DNA of 64,000 bases from Blattamonas nauphoetae. Lineage: Eukaryota > Preaxostyla > Oxymonadida. Position 1 is the first letter of the stretch. Each line of letters begins with the position of its first letter. The DNA is taken from the NCBI GenBank assembly GCA_033064195.1, contig JARBJD010000175.1, positions 90,496 to 154,495 of the forward strand. Reading direction: 5' to 3'. Made by a program: the position numbers and the translations under genes. The notes below the pieces were generated by a model. The model worked only from the letters and a program-made list of their open reading frames with translations, was not told where the DNA came from and searched no databases. Shown piece after piece: positions 54,090 to 64,000 of this stretch.

Positions 54090-54980
54090 TCAGTCACGGA
54101 CAAAAGTTTACGGGCACCCAAGCCTGCAATTATGAACCGGTGGTTTTTTCTCATTTTTTTGTAAACACTTCACATCATTGAAAGACGACAATTTTTCAAA
54201 TATAAAACAAGAATAGTGTGGTGAAGTGGAAATCAAGAGATTTGACTGATGTGTCTTGGGAGGCACTTTTGATGGTGGATGTCGCAATATGTCTCCTCTT
54301 CCAAGAAGAGGAGATGTGACCTGTATAGTCCATTCCTCCACTGAGAACTCTCGAACTCCACTCCTTGCTGAGATGAGGGAGGATCTGATGGAAAAAAGGG
54401 TGAAATCTTGCTTCTTCATCTCTCTTCTGTTGGCCGTATCCCTCTTCGAAACACTTTTACGTGTCCTGAGAATGCTTATTGTCCTCCTATCCGACGAACT
54501 ACTGACAAATCTGGTGAGCACGAATGTTGTCAAAAAACTCAGAATCTTTTTGTCACTACAGCACTTCACAAATATTGAGATAATGAGTGAATCAACTTAT
54601 TCTTCCAGAGTGAGAACGTTTGGAAGAGGTATACGGCCAACAGAAGAGAGATGAAGAAGCAAGATTTCACCCTTTTTTCCATCAGATCCTCCCTCATCTC
54701 AGCAAGGAGTGGAGTTCGAGAGTTCTCAGTGGAGGAATGGACTATACAGGTCACATCTCCTCTTCTTGGAAGAGGAGACATATTGCGACATCCACCATCA
54801 AAAGTGCCTCCCAAGACACATCAGTCAAATCTCTTGATTTCCACTTCACCACACTATTCTTGTTTTATATTTGAAAAATTGTCGTCTTTCAATGATGTGA
54901 AGTGTTTACAAAAAAATGAGAAAAAACCACCGGTTCATAATTGCAGGCTTGGGTGCCCGTAAACTTTTGTCCGTGACTGA
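54090..54980. mobile_element. Foldback element with 363-bp inverted arms, nested in the MULE
   Basis: Arms 54090-54452 and 54619-54980 are nearly identical in inverse, around a 166-bp centre. The ends, TCAGTCACGGACAAAAGTTT, resemble Tc1/mariner termini (CAGTxxxGGxCAAAAGTTT), but the flanks show only a possible 3-bp ATT repeat, not a clean TA. Both arms contain the same open frame (MGGTFDGGCRNMSPLPRRGD), which is therefore duplicated by the palindrome and unlikely to be a gene. Confidence 0.85.
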
Positions 54981-55439
54981 TTGTCGTTCGTCGCCACCTC
55001 ACGAAACCACAAGTTTTCCTTTCCCATTCCGTCATTTATTGATGCATAGCCTTGGTGCAGTGGATATCTGTTGATTTATTTGGCCCGTCCTCTGTTGTGG
55101 TGACGTGTGTCCTGGTGTGTCACAACTCGCCTTCTCCTTCACTGAACGAAACAATATCATTCTTGAGCGAATCACAACTATCATCCCATTGGTTCAACAT
55201 GCCATTTCCGAGCACACATGCGGTTCTGATGCCATCACAATGGGCGCGAACTGTCGCCTCTCTTCTTCCGTCAATCAGACTCAGGACTATCTCCAGTCCA
55301 CGTTTCCAAATGACCGACTTCAGCTAATTAGTTGTTTGCTGCTGGAAAGTGAACAGACTGGATGTGCGGACATTCACTGAGATATTCTTGGCGAACGTTC
55401 AACAAGCCAGTCAGATGCATATTCGTTGTAAATGATGAT
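54981..55439 (+). pseudogene. Gene-like fragment in MULE cargo
   Basis: Two overlapping frames at 55052-55380 look partly coding (RITTIIPLVQHAISEHTCGS, DYLQSTFPNDRLQLISCLLL). No start or domain is visible. Possibly the front of the fragment at 55440-57299. Confidence 0.3.
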
Positions 55440-57299
55440 TCCTTTCATTCTTCTCTTCATCTTTATTCCATCAAAATGACCCATTCGGATTTTGCCCGCC
55501 TGATAAGTTGTCACTTCGACTGTGAAGAATCATGGGATGATCATCTATTGTTTTTTGGTGGAAGAGGAAACAGATTCGTTGAACCCTTCTGACGATGACT
55601 TTTCGAATGACTCCCGGTAATCACTTTCAATTGTCGATCTAGATAGTGAACCATTCCTCAATTTAGATTGGAATAAGTTATTCTCATATGAAGACGAATC
55701 TACCATTTAATGATCGCTTGTTGCATTCGTGAAAGCAGACCACCCGTTTGACGATGTCCTGGAAGACGGAAAAGTCCTACTTTTGAAGAGCCTCGAACTG
55801 AAATGGAGCCAACATGAAATTACAGACAAACTCGTCACGGACCAGTTCGCTCTTCAGCCGGATGACACTCTGGCTTTTCTACGAGTATTGTCACTCTGTT
55901 CTCATCTCCCCCTCGACTGTGATTGCTTCAGCGTAGTCATTCCTGAACGCCGTTCTTATCACTTCCCATCGCCTGCTGTTCGATTTCATCATAAGGTGTC
56001 AGATCTCTTATCCAAGATGTCTGCCACAGAGCAACTTCACACACTGTCAACTACAGGAAACCAAACGATAGTCAACATTCTCATATGGATCGTCACAGAA
56101 TGCGTTGTCCTTGCCTATCCAAGAGAACTCATGGAACTTACCTTCACTGCTGCGGTCGACACATTCAACTCTCGTGAAGTGATCTTTCAGAAGGCTGTGA
56201 TCCCATCGTTTCACATCGTGACATTTCAATTGGGAGATTATTTTTGAAAGGTTGCAAAACACTATGGAGCGTCACCAAAAAATATTTTTTGCCCAATTAC
56301 CGTTCACCTGTGTAATAGACAGAAAACAGGCAAATTCGTGGAATTAAAGTTCGATCGCGTTCGATATCGTCATTTTTTGTTGAAGACAATTTTGCACACT
56401 TTTTATCACAGAACAAGTTCAAAAAGAGAGAAATGATGGAAAACGGCGTAAAAAGCTCATTCTGTGTGAAAGAACCAACACAAGGTCATCTATTGGAGAA
56501 AAAGTCACAAAATGTTCGAGGAGACATATTCAACAGACTTGATAAGATTAGTCTTGGAAATTTCAGAAAGTGTCCGGACGATGCGGTTTGTGATAAATTG
56601 TGAAGGAAAAACGAGCATGAGAGGAATTGTAGCAGTGGGAGGTAGATCGAAAAGAGTGAATCGAATTTGACGGTGTACAACGAGAAATTTCTGAAACAAA
56701 AGGAGAAATAGAGCGAAAACAGTCCAAAACGTTCAATCATGCGATTCTTGAGAGATCCTTATGGCTCCTGAGATTTGGTTTGCGACGAGACAAAAAAGTG
56801 CTGAGTTTCAGCACATGAGAACAAAAAACAATACATACAGTCTGATCTACATCCAATACGCTGGTTGAGACGGGTCGGATCATCTAGATTCATAATCAAA
56901 TCACGTTGGATGGTGAGAAGGAGCCTGAACTTTGAATCGGAAAGATATGATGCGAGAATGAAGAAAAGTTGAATATCAAACCTTAATGATGTCGATAGTG
57001 GCTGGACCTGTGAACTGGGAGGATTTCTGAGAGATCCTCAACTTCAATACGAAAGGGAGACGCATGCAACTTTTGAAAAATAATCACCCAATTCTCAAAT
57101 CGATACTGTCTGAATACAGACTTGTTCAGCCTCTTCCTGCCTCTCCTGGATCAAATCCTGTCTTTCGGTCCATTTCATACTCCAACCTTGGAATATGTTC
57201 TCTCATCTCCGATTAAACTGGGATTCTCAAGGTGCCTGTCATATGTTGGAAACTGGAGTTCTCTCTCGACTATTTTCACCGCTGTTAAAGCACCATTTC
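55440..57299 (+). pseudogene. Captured fragments of a helical-repeat host family
   Basis: 55729-56247 is an open frame (FDDVLEDGKVLLLKSLELKW, TLAFLRVLSLCSHLPLDCD, NILIWIVTECVVLAYPREL) in a helical-repeat style. At 57122-57299, TPTLEYVLSSPIKLGFSRCL with SYVGNWSSLSTIFTAVKAP matches the style of the protein at 2-586 (VLVPPVILAIPSCFSFIEAE). The stretch 56248-57100 between them has no coding frame. The second piece is cut by the hAT MITE at 57300. Probably remnants of one gene copied into the MULE. Confidence 0.5.
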
Positions 57300-57882
57300 C
57301 AGGGTTTGGATCGGGTCCTCACCTGACTCACCCTCAAAAGACCTCACCTCTATTCTAATTTATGTTTTTGGTTTAATTTTCACGAGGATTCTCATTTCAT
57401 GAAAAATTGATTATAGATTGAACAAAATTTCTAAATATGAGATGGATAGTGGAAAAAAATGAGGTGCTGTTTTTCGCTTCGATTATCTCAATAAGCTCTA
57501 TCAAGGAGAAATTTCCTCTTTTTTTTCATTAAATGGATTCGAGAAGCTCATTTCACATCTAAAATCAAATTGAAAGTCTCGTTGGATCACTCGATGGAAA
57601 AACTGAGAATTGATCCAACCCACCAACTTTTATGTCATCTGGATCAAGTGACAATTTCTGTGTTTTTTGCGAAAAAAAGAGAAATTCAACTGTGTCCGGT
57701 GAAATTGAAGGAAATTTAAGGTGCGAAATGGTGTCGGAGAGTCGTGATGTGGTCGATGATCTCACTTTTTTCACATTTGAGTGTCCTAATTTGGACACCA
57801 GGAGACCTCACCTCCAAAATGGGGAGGTGAGGTCTTTTAACCTCACGTTCTCGTGTAAAGTGTCAGACAACTATAAACCCTG
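57300..57882. mobile_element. hAT-type MITE, copy A2 (583 bp), nested in the MULE
   Basis: Ends CAGGGTTTGGATCGGGTCC and, inverted, CAGGGTTTATAGTTGTCTG. ACCATTTC is duplicated at 57292-57299 and 57883-57890. Near the right end is the hairpin region GGAGGTGAGGTCTTTTAACC, as in copy A1 at 17319. The interior shares the GAGATGGATAGTGGAAAAAA arm with the palindromic MITE at 29780. Confidence 0.9.
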
Positions 57883-57959
57883 ACCATTTCAATACTGGAA
57901 GGAGGACTGCGTCGAACTGACTTAATCATGGAAACAGATGAACAAAGCTCTGAATACAG

Positions 57960-58860
57960 AAGGCTTCGAATTACGAAAGGGATAGCTTTGCTGGTCACCT
58001 GGTTATCAGTGAGTGTCGCTCGATCTCGCAGCTGCTGGGTTCGAATGTGAATATGTTATCACTGATTGCATCTCAAATTACAGGTCGAAACCACCTCTCT
58101 CGAATGATTCAACTCATCTCTGCAGAACATCCTTAGACTCTGGGTATGCAATAATTGCTGGTGCAAACCGACAGATTCCGCGTTCGCCTCCAGTCGTCCA
58201 GAAATGGGTTGCTCTTTTGGGTTCATCGTTCTCATCGCCGCTGTCTTTGACTGTCATACTATCAACCGTCTTCTCTCCAAAGAATTCATCTCATCACTGA
58301 ATGACACATTGTCACCAGATTGTCTTTCGCAATCTCGACCTCTGGAGCATCTCCGAAACACATCTCATTTTCTCGTCGAATTGGGATGTGTCCCGCATTC
58401 CTGCAATGTCACAGTCATCCACGATTAGTTAGAGGTGTACTCTCTGACATTTGACACAAGATATGAAAGGGAATCGAAGTTCCACAAAAGATAATCAGAA
58501 TATGCTATACTTCATTGTTTTCCACTCTATCATGTCACTCATTGCTTTCTCATGAAAATTTTGTCTTCATGGACAGAGGAATCCTCCCGACTTGTTCCGT
58601 GAAAGTGAATTTAAACTTGTCATGGGATTGGACAGATCTTTCAGCTCGACGATGCAATCGAGAATTCACCCCCCAAAACTCGGAGATTGGTCATCTTTCA
58701 TTCAGAACCCTTCACAGTAAGCTTGAGGATCTGTCTCAGATGACTGAACACGCATCAACTCGACAAACGGCACTGTGCCACATTACGCAGACTCTTCTAG
58801 TTCTTGATCCCGTTCCTGTCCCCCTCAACGTTCATTGTGAGATTTACTAAATAATTCTTT
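57960..58860 (+). pseudogene. Gene-like fragments in MULE cargo
   Basis: 58013-58300 (LDLAAAGFECEYVITDCISN) and 58515-58850 (SKLEDLSQMTEHASTRQTAL, LVLDPVPVPLNVHCEIY) read as protein in different frames. No domain is recognised; AG-ended intron-like sites (TTTCCCAG at about 58858-58865) suggest derivation from an intron-containing host gene. Confidence 0.35.
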
Positions 58861-58873
58861 CCCAGGAACTCAA

Positions 58874-59326
58874 ATGATCCATCAGCGAAAAAGACACCAA
58901 ATCTCTCCACTCCCTGCTGTCGTTGTGATTCAACTGCTTGTATTGGAGGACAAACTTTTTAATGCGTCGGCTGCTTCGATATTCTTTCTTCCCTGTGCAA
59001 TCATGTGTAGCCACATCCAAGGTTTTGTTCGATTTGTCCCTGTTCATTTTTCGATGGAAGCCAAATTGGCTTCCACATTTTTCATTGCATCCCTCTTCAC
59101 TTCAAGTTCTCATTTTCTCTCATATTCTCTTATCATTCATCTCATCTCATCTCTCACAATCAGACTCAACAGTCCCACCCTCTCGTCAGACTCCATTCAC
59201 TGGACTCTGTCTCTCGACGCAAACTATTATCAGACTCTCACTCTCCCTCCCCTCAACAACTCCCTCATCACAACATACGTCCCATCGGAATCGGTCCATC
59301 TCCGCATTCGTTCTGGGATTCGCTAA
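58874..59326 (+). pseudogene. Gene-like fragment upstream of the 498-aa frame
   Basis: Open frame with VVVIQLLVLEDKLFNASAAS, SSDSIHWTLSLDANYYQTLT and TYVPSESVHLRIRSGIR. It may be an upstream part of the same captured gene as 59377-60873, separated by a frame change near 59330. Confidence 0.4.
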
Positions 59327-59376
59327 AGGCGAGACAGGCTTCATTCTCACGGCAGAAGGGATACCTCTTCCGTTTT

Positions 59377-60873
59377 TTGAAGCTTCCTGTCGTGTTCCCA
59401 ACTGATATTCCGTGGATTCGACAACCCAGCAACAATCATTCTCTGTTTCCATATTCAGTATATCACTCAAATACCAAACGGAAAACACACTCAAACAATC
59501 ATCACACCTCTCTCCATTCAGGGCGGGAGTCCACACCTGTTTCACAGGAACCTCACCGATTCCATGACATTTCCACTCCTCCTTCTCAAATCCAAACCTG
59601 TCTATCTCACCCCGACGAGCTTACCACACCAGCGAGATCGTTCTTTTCACCACAATGTTTGCAATTTCTTCTTTTCAACCTTCGAAACAGCCGTGATCCA
59701 AAGCTGACTGTAAAGCAACCGATTCAAAACTGTTTCCTTCCCGATTACCTCTTGTTCCTGATGGATGGAGCTCATCTGCTGATGGATTATGAGACCATCT
59801 GGAATCAAGAAGATCAGGCCAACGAAATCCCTCTTTCAGAGATCGTCCGAACTCGTCGCCAATTGGAAGACGAGGCTGTCATCGAACATGAAGACTATGA
59901 TCGCATCTCCCAATTATGTATCCCTTCTCGATTGGAAATGAACGCTGGCCTCCAAATTGGGCTCATGGGACGCGATCATCCAACAACTGTCGCGCTGCTT
60001 GGACAAAGACAATTCTCAGAACGTATAATTCACCCCTCATCCCGATTCGATCGTTCTTTGATGGATTTGTCACAAACAATTACATCGGAGTTGTCATATC
60101 AATCTCCTGACTTTGAACAGAACAATCTCACTCCGTCGCTTGTATCCCCGAAAATCTCGCCCATAGTCCCTGTTCAATCACAAAGCACCGATTTCCATCA
60201 TATTATTGTGGAATCGTCGATTGATCCACTCTCCTTAGACTCGGAACAGACACAGATCAGAACCACCGATCTCAGTTCTCCAAACTTTGACGATATATCC
60301 CCTTCACCATCACCCCCTCATCCACCCTCTGTCGAAACAGTGTATTTCAGAATAAACGAAAGGTGGTTCGAGCTGAGTCTCAGACCATTCACACTTCCAC
60401 TTCCGTCGATCTCTCTCTTCAACCCTCTTCCCTCTCCCACCATCCCTCCTCCCCAAATACGACTGGAACCCCAGGATTCCGATTCTCATTCATTGACATC
60501 GGAATTTTCACATCAACAAGGATCCTCCCATTCTCTTGTCAACATCGCTAAATCCAGCTCGAAACTGTCTGTTTCATCCTCCACTGATCTCCGACCTCTC
60601 AAAAACGAAGACATCCAGCGAAAAGACAGCCATCTCTCACTTCTCCTCACGAAGAGCAAGTCCACCCTCAGTCTGCCCAGAATCGACTCCAAATCGTCCC
60701 TCGTCTCGTCGCCCATCACTTCCGCACCAAACCCCTCCTCTCTCCCCTCCACACGCCTTCCACAACCTCCCACGTCCCTCGCCCTCCCTTCCAGTCTTCT
60801 GCAGTCAGTCCGGATGGAACCACTCGATGAACACCAGATCAGCCTTCTCCTCGAATCAACAGGTCTCGCTTAA
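59377..60873 (+). CDS. Hypothetical protein, 498 aa, carried by the MULE
   Basis: A long open frame; first ATG gives MKLPVVFPTDIPWIRQPS. The centre is globular-looking (NCFLPDYLLFLMDGAHLLMD, ETIWNQEDQANEIPLSEIVR, RISQLCIPSRLEMNAGLQIG). The C-terminal 250 residues are S/P/T-rich and probably disordered (SPSPSPPHPPSVETVYFRIN, SLPSTRLPQPPTSLALPSS). It ends MEPLDEHQISLLLESTGLA. Codon use resembles the large host gene at 1830-6101, which supports capture from the host. No family is recognised. Without transcripts it is unclear whether it is expressed from the MULE. Confidence 0.55.
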   Translation: MKLPVVFPTDIPWIRQPSNNHSLFPYSVYHSNTKRKTHSNNHHTSLHSGRESTPVSQEPHRFHDISTPPSQIQTCLSHPDELTTPARSFFSPQCLQFLLFNLRNSRDPKLTVKQPIQNCFLPDYLLFLMDGAHLLMDYETIWNQEDQANEIPLSEIVRTRRQLEDEAVIEHEDYDRISQLCIPSRLEMNAGLQIGLMGRDHPTTVALLGQRQFSERIIHPSSRFDRSLMDLSQTITSELSYQSPDFEQNNLTPSLVSPKISPIVPVQSQSTDFHHIIVESSIDPLSLDSEQTQIRTTDLSSPNFDDISPSPSPPHPPSVETVYFRINERWFELSLRPFTLPLPSISLFNPLPSPTIPPPQIRLEPQDSDSHSLTSEFSHQQGSSHSLVNIAKSSSKLSVSSSTDLRPLKNEDIQRKDSHLSLLLTKSKSTLSLPRIDSKSSLVSSPITSAPNPSSLPSTRLPQPPTSLALPSSLLQSVRMEPLDEHQISLLLESTGLA

Positions 60874-62000
60874 CTTTTCTCTTCGTCATCCAATGCAAGC
60901 GTCTCGCCACCGCCAGCCTCAACCATCGAAAGCGTGTCTCTTACACCGAACGAGCACTCGTTCTGTTTGCTGCATGTGTCGTTCTTGATCCCTCTCAGGG
61001 AGTCGATCCTGTATCGAGATGTCGTATTCAAGACACAACTCTTCACTCCTCGTGTTTCTGAGTTCGATCACATTCACTCTCTTCGTGCCATCGCAGATTG
61101 GATCAGAGCTTAATCAGGAGATTCGAGACTTCCAGACCGAAAGTCGTCAAATTGTGTCCAATGTTCTCCAATCCAAAGTGGACAACGAGAAGCGGATTCG
61201 ACAGCAAGTCAGACACATCATTTCGCTCGCCCAGAACACAGAAGAACAGCCGTCACTCGCATCGACGAAACTAACGATCCCATCTGAGGCAGTCACTCTT
61301 CCATCATACTCACTCCCTCCTCTCGACCCTACTCTGCTTCCGATCCAACGAGCGAGTGTTCTGCACGAAGGGAGGAGCGACAGAAGCAGCTGGGCATCAT
61401 CCACAGAATCTCAATCCCTGTCGCTGGGGATGGAGGAGAGGGAGATGGTGAGGGGGTGATTGTGGTGGGAGAGAAGCGAGACCTGCATTTAGCGAACCTG
61501 ACGGCGATTGAAGCGTTGTTGGATCAGAAATGGGAGAAAGAAAAGAACCGCCGATAGACGGATCCAAACCAGACGCCTTCGACGAGAATCCAATCATCGC
61601 GTTCACCCCGACTCTCACCTTTCCCCCCTTCCCTCCACTGATCCCCTCCCTCTCCATCTCGTGGTTGGCGGGAGAGAGAGCAGAACGGGCAGTTATGTAT
61701 GATTGTTGGAGGATTTGAGTGTACGAAGGATTGTCGGAGCATATCTGTCCAACAGACTGGCCTTCGGGAATCGTTATTTCGGAAATGGGAACACTTTTGT
61801 GTTTCGGTTTGGGGCGTAGCGTAAAGGGAAGGCTGAATCAGACAGCTTGCGGAAGGATGAAGCGAATCAGACAATGAGACTTCCGAGATGAAGAACCTCG
61901 AACACAAAGTGTTGGATGGGAACGAAGCGGAAGTATTTCGGTCGAGCCAGCAGAGTACATACTACATCAGATGCCACGAAACACTGTCGATTGGGGGAGG
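60874..62000 (+). pseudogene. Coiled-coil gene fragment downstream of the 498-aa frame
   Basis: Coding-like text continues in other frames: ERALVLFAACVVLDPSQGVD (about 60945-61005); 61019-61459 with a probable coiled coil (IGSELNQEIRDFQTESRQIV, LQSKVDNEKRIRQQVRHIIS) and a low-complexity tail; and 61530-61720 (GERKEPPIDGSKPDAFDENP). The pieces are likely the decayed 3' part of the same captured gene. Confidence 0.45.
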
Positions 62001-62439
62001 GTGTGTCAGTTCATCTCATCTTCACTTTCTTCTCTCATAGTTGTCGCTCTTTTTAGGTCTGGAATCGCGCTCTTCATTCGAGCTGACCTCAACACGGGAA
62101 CGACGACAGCTTGCCCCACATTTGCCTCTCCTCCGCTCACCGCTCACACACTTTCGAATTGTCTCTTGTCTCGTCAAAAAGAACAAGAAAGAGAAACGGA
62201 ACAGCAGCTCAAGTTGGAGTGAGAGGCCAAGCGAGAAGCACAAGGAGTGACGAGGAGGATAGGTGAGGCGGGTGGGGCGAGAATGACGATAGGCGATCAA
62301 GTGAAGATGGGGATGGAATTGGAGAATGGTTTTCTCCATATTTCACATTTGAGGAGGAGAATGGAGAATAGCACTGTCTCCTTTTGAGAGAGCCGATGAA
62401 AAATTAAGGAATAAGCAGGTGAATTTGAAACTTTTTTCG
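62001..62439. other. Inner right end of the MULE, no gene recognised
   Basis: Short frames only. No element ends seen before the terminal repeat begins at 62440. Confidence 0.35.
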
Positions 62440-62876
62440 ATTTTGTCTATGGGTCGATCTTCAATGATTTATTTATTTTCACTCTCTATCCTCAAAAATA
62501 CCAAAAAATACCGTGTTATCATCGTTTTCCTCAAAATAACAAAAATCGAGAAAGTGAAAAAAGAATGGAGATAAAAGGTTTCGAACCCTCGACCTACACA
62601 TGCAAGTCTCTTGATCTACCAGCTGAGCCACTACAACATCAAAAAGTTGGTTTCCTTGTGTTGGGTTTGTCCTTTCAAAAAATGCCCTCCAAATTTAGAA
62701 AATGCCCTCCCGTTCAGTTTCCACCCTCTACCTCAGATTTTACCCTCAAACTCAGATTCCACCCTCTACCTCAGATTTGACCCTCAAACTCAGATTCCAC
62801 CCTCAAACTCAGATTCCACCCTCAAACTCAGATTTGACCCTCAAACTCAGATTCCACCCTCCATTTAGAGCAAACC
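62440..62876 (-). repeat. MULE right terminal inverted repeat
   Basis: Inverse match of 50531-50929, 38 bp longer because its 19-bp array (62691-62861) has nine units instead of seven. The inner border is at the inverse of GACCCATAGACAAAAT. Confidence 0.92.
62566..62637 (-). tRNA. tRNA-like Pol III unit in the MULE terminal repeat (right copy)
   Basis: Identical in inverse to 50732-50803, with the same A box, B box and oligo-T run. It would be transcribed inward, towards the cargo. Confidence 0.5.
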
Positions 62877-62885
62877 CAATGAAAG
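62877..62885. repeat. 9-bp target-site duplication of the MULE, right (CAATGAAAG)
   Basis: Exact repeat of 50522-50530. Confidence 0.92.
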
Positions 62886-63228
62886 CTAACCTACAGTCCT
62901 TGCACAATGTGGGATTCTTTCAAAAAGCGGGACTATTCATTCTTTCTGTCTTTCCTGTCAATATTCTTTGTTAACGAACACCAGATATATGTCATTTCCA
63001 TTGTGTTTCCTTCGTTTATGAACATCACTCTCTAAATAAAAGTGATAAAACTGATGAATATTGGAAAAGGAACACGTGCGGAGTGAGTAGCCTCGAGAAA
63101 TGTCTCTTCTCAGTTATCATCGTGATAGTAGTATAGAAGGCGAACTGGGAACCACATTGACATCGACGATACTACTGAAGGAAATTGTCAACTTTATTTT
63201 TTTATTTAATTTTTTTAATCAGTATAAA
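62886..63228. promoter_or_regulatory. Flank of the MULE and AT-rich upstream region of the next gene
   Basis: No gene. Just before 63229 lies a long T-rich tract (63195-63218) and AGTATAAAATG, in which a TATAAAA-like box touches the start codon; it may act as an initiator or be part of a very short 5' UTR. Confidence 0.35.
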
Positions 63229-63822
63229 ATGAGTAGAGCATTGACACCAACTCAACTACTGGAACTGTTAGAACCCGAACATTTGATTCTGAAATCACCA
63301 CCAACTCTGAATCGACTTGGAACCACATATCTCACGGCGAGCACTTTCGAATATGTTCACGAAGATAAACCAGATGAGATTTATCGAGTGTACGTAAATT
63401 GTTTCGTCAAAGGATCAAGACCACATTTGAATCGTCAAAGATATCTTGCTGCAACGAATGGATGCACCAAAGAAAAGTTAATTGAATCAATGCAAAGAGA
63501 GAATTGTGAACTCATCTCCGAATATACATATTCTAGTTCACCAGTCACATACCGACATGAAGGAATTGAGTGGAAAGTTGTGCCAGCAAAGTGGATGAAA
63601 GGATTTCGAGCTCATGATTGTAAACGAAATCGATACACTCAATCATTTGTTGAAAACGAATTGAGAAAGGAAAACTGTGAACTCGTTGGACCATACACAA
63701 AAGTTCTTGAACCATTCAAATATCGTTGCTTAGACACAGGAACTGTTCATTTTGTTCGCTTGGACAATTGGTTGTATTTTGGAGATCGACCTCACTTACG
63801 TAAACGTCATGAGAGGTCATAA
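63229..63822 (+). CDS. Repeated-module protein, possibly Polinton-encoded
   Basis: The frame is open upstream to 63100, but MSRALTPTQLLELLEPEHLI is the natural start. The protein (about 197 aa) is made of three related modules of about 60 residues with a ...YT-x-P-x-x-YR-h...W...RPHL pattern: RVYVNCFVKGSRPHLNRQR, WKVVPAKWMKGFRAHDCKR, HFVRLDNWLYFGDRPHLRKR. Composition is AT-richer than the host genes. Such module proteins are, to my recollection, seen in large DNA elements of protists, so a Polinton origin is possible but unproven. The frame looks whole. Confidence 0.5.
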   Translation: MSRALTPTQLLELLEPEHLILKSPPTLNRLGTTYLTASTFEYVHEDKPDEIYRVYVNCFVKGSRPHLNRQRYLAATNGCTKEKLIESMQRENCELISEYTYSSSPVTYRHEGIEWKVVPAKWMKGFRAHDCKRNRYTQSFVENELRKENCELVGPYTKVLEPFKYRCLDTGTVHFVRLDNWLYFGDRPHLRKRHERS

Positions 63823-64000
63823 AAGTGACGAAATCAAAATAGTTCTTTACAAGAGATTAAAATGTTGAAAAATATATTTTTCATTTTTTTATTTTGTACT
63901 AAATGAATGCAGCTTACAGTCTTACCTGAGGCTTGCCTTTACAGGCTTCTTGTCCCGACGGGGTCGAGAATCTATAACCAAGACGTCGAACGAATGCAAA
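63823..64000. other. AT-rich 3' flank, window end
   Basis: AATATATTTTTCATTTTTTTATTTTG-like AT-rich sequence is followed by a more GC-rich stretch from about 63910. No gene or tRNA could be folded from the last 100 bases. Confidence 0.35.

Larger units (their letters stand above)
50531..62876 (+). mobile_element. Large Mutator-like element (MULE), 12,346 bp, with cargo
   Basis: The ends are GGTTCGCTCTAAATGGAGGG and, inverted, GGTTTGCTCTAAATGGAGGG. They open terminal inverted repeats of 399 bp (left) and 437 bp (right); the difference is exactly two 19-bp units of an internal array. A perfect 9-bp duplication flanks the whole. Inside are a FAR1-type MULE transposase (50928-52793), then about 10 kb of cargo: fragments of a helical-repeat host family, a 498-codon open gene (59377-60873) with a coiled-coil neighbour, a foldback element (54090-54980) and a hAT MITE (57300-57882). 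The near identity of the terminal repeats suggests recent movement. Confidence 0.93.

Noticed and set aside
54256-54814. Open frames MGGTFDGGCRNMSPLPRRGD on both strands
   Set aside because: The two are mirror copies created by the foldback arms, with no codon signature or domain.
54090-54980. Firm assignment of the foldback to Tc1/mariner
   Set aside because: The terminus is similar, but the flanking TA is missing and only a 3-bp ATT repeat is seen; superfamily left open.
63900-64000. tRNA or structured RNA at the window end
   Set aside because: No GGTTCGANNCC B box and no cloverleaf could be drawn on either strand.

Overview
The window looks like repeat-rich nuclear DNA from a protist. 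Coding sequences are few, mostly uninterrupted, and use the standard stop codons. The element mix is hAT, Mutator-like (MULE), Tc1/mariner, pogo-like and Merlin DNA transposons plus Polinton and DIRS-type fossils. That mix and the moderate GC content recall oxymonad flagellates such as Blattamonas; this is an inference, not something the sequence proves.

Layout. 1-6.8 kb is host-like: the end of a helical-repeat protein gene (+), then a very large convergent gene (-) of unknown function with beta-propeller-like stretches, then a small decayed gene. 6.9-13 kb holds a tandem duplication of an extremely acidic (E/D-rich) gene. Copy 1 is open and has a mariner-type MITE at its front. Copy 2 is broken and is split by a 2.2-kb non-autonomous hAT element (10466-12691) carrying pieces of two host genes. 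13-50 kb is a transposon graveyard: several hAT relics, pogo-like and Merlin relics, a Polinton polymerase fossil pierced by a hAT MITE, DIRS-type reverse transcriptase fossils, and a nearly whole hAT at 44138-46577. At 20196-22845 one hAT sits inside another hAT transposase gene.

50531-62876 is one large MULE of 12,346 bp. It has long terminal inverted repeats (399 and 437 bp) and a perfect 9-bp target-site duplication. The transposase gene starts exactly at the inner edge of the left repeat, and about 10 kb of cargo follows, made of captured host-like gene pieces and two nested smaller elements. Each terminal repeat holds a 19-bp tandem array and a tRNA-like Pol III unit with perfect A and B boxes and a T6 terminator. 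After the MULE comes an AT-rich gene (63229-63822) for a protein of repeated modules, possibly Polinton-encoded.

Six hAT-type elements were delimited here by their own 8-bp target-site duplications: 10466-12691, 20196-22845, 32323-33155, 36234-37960, 44138-46577 and 57300-57882. All family names come from motif recognition by eye; no database search was run.
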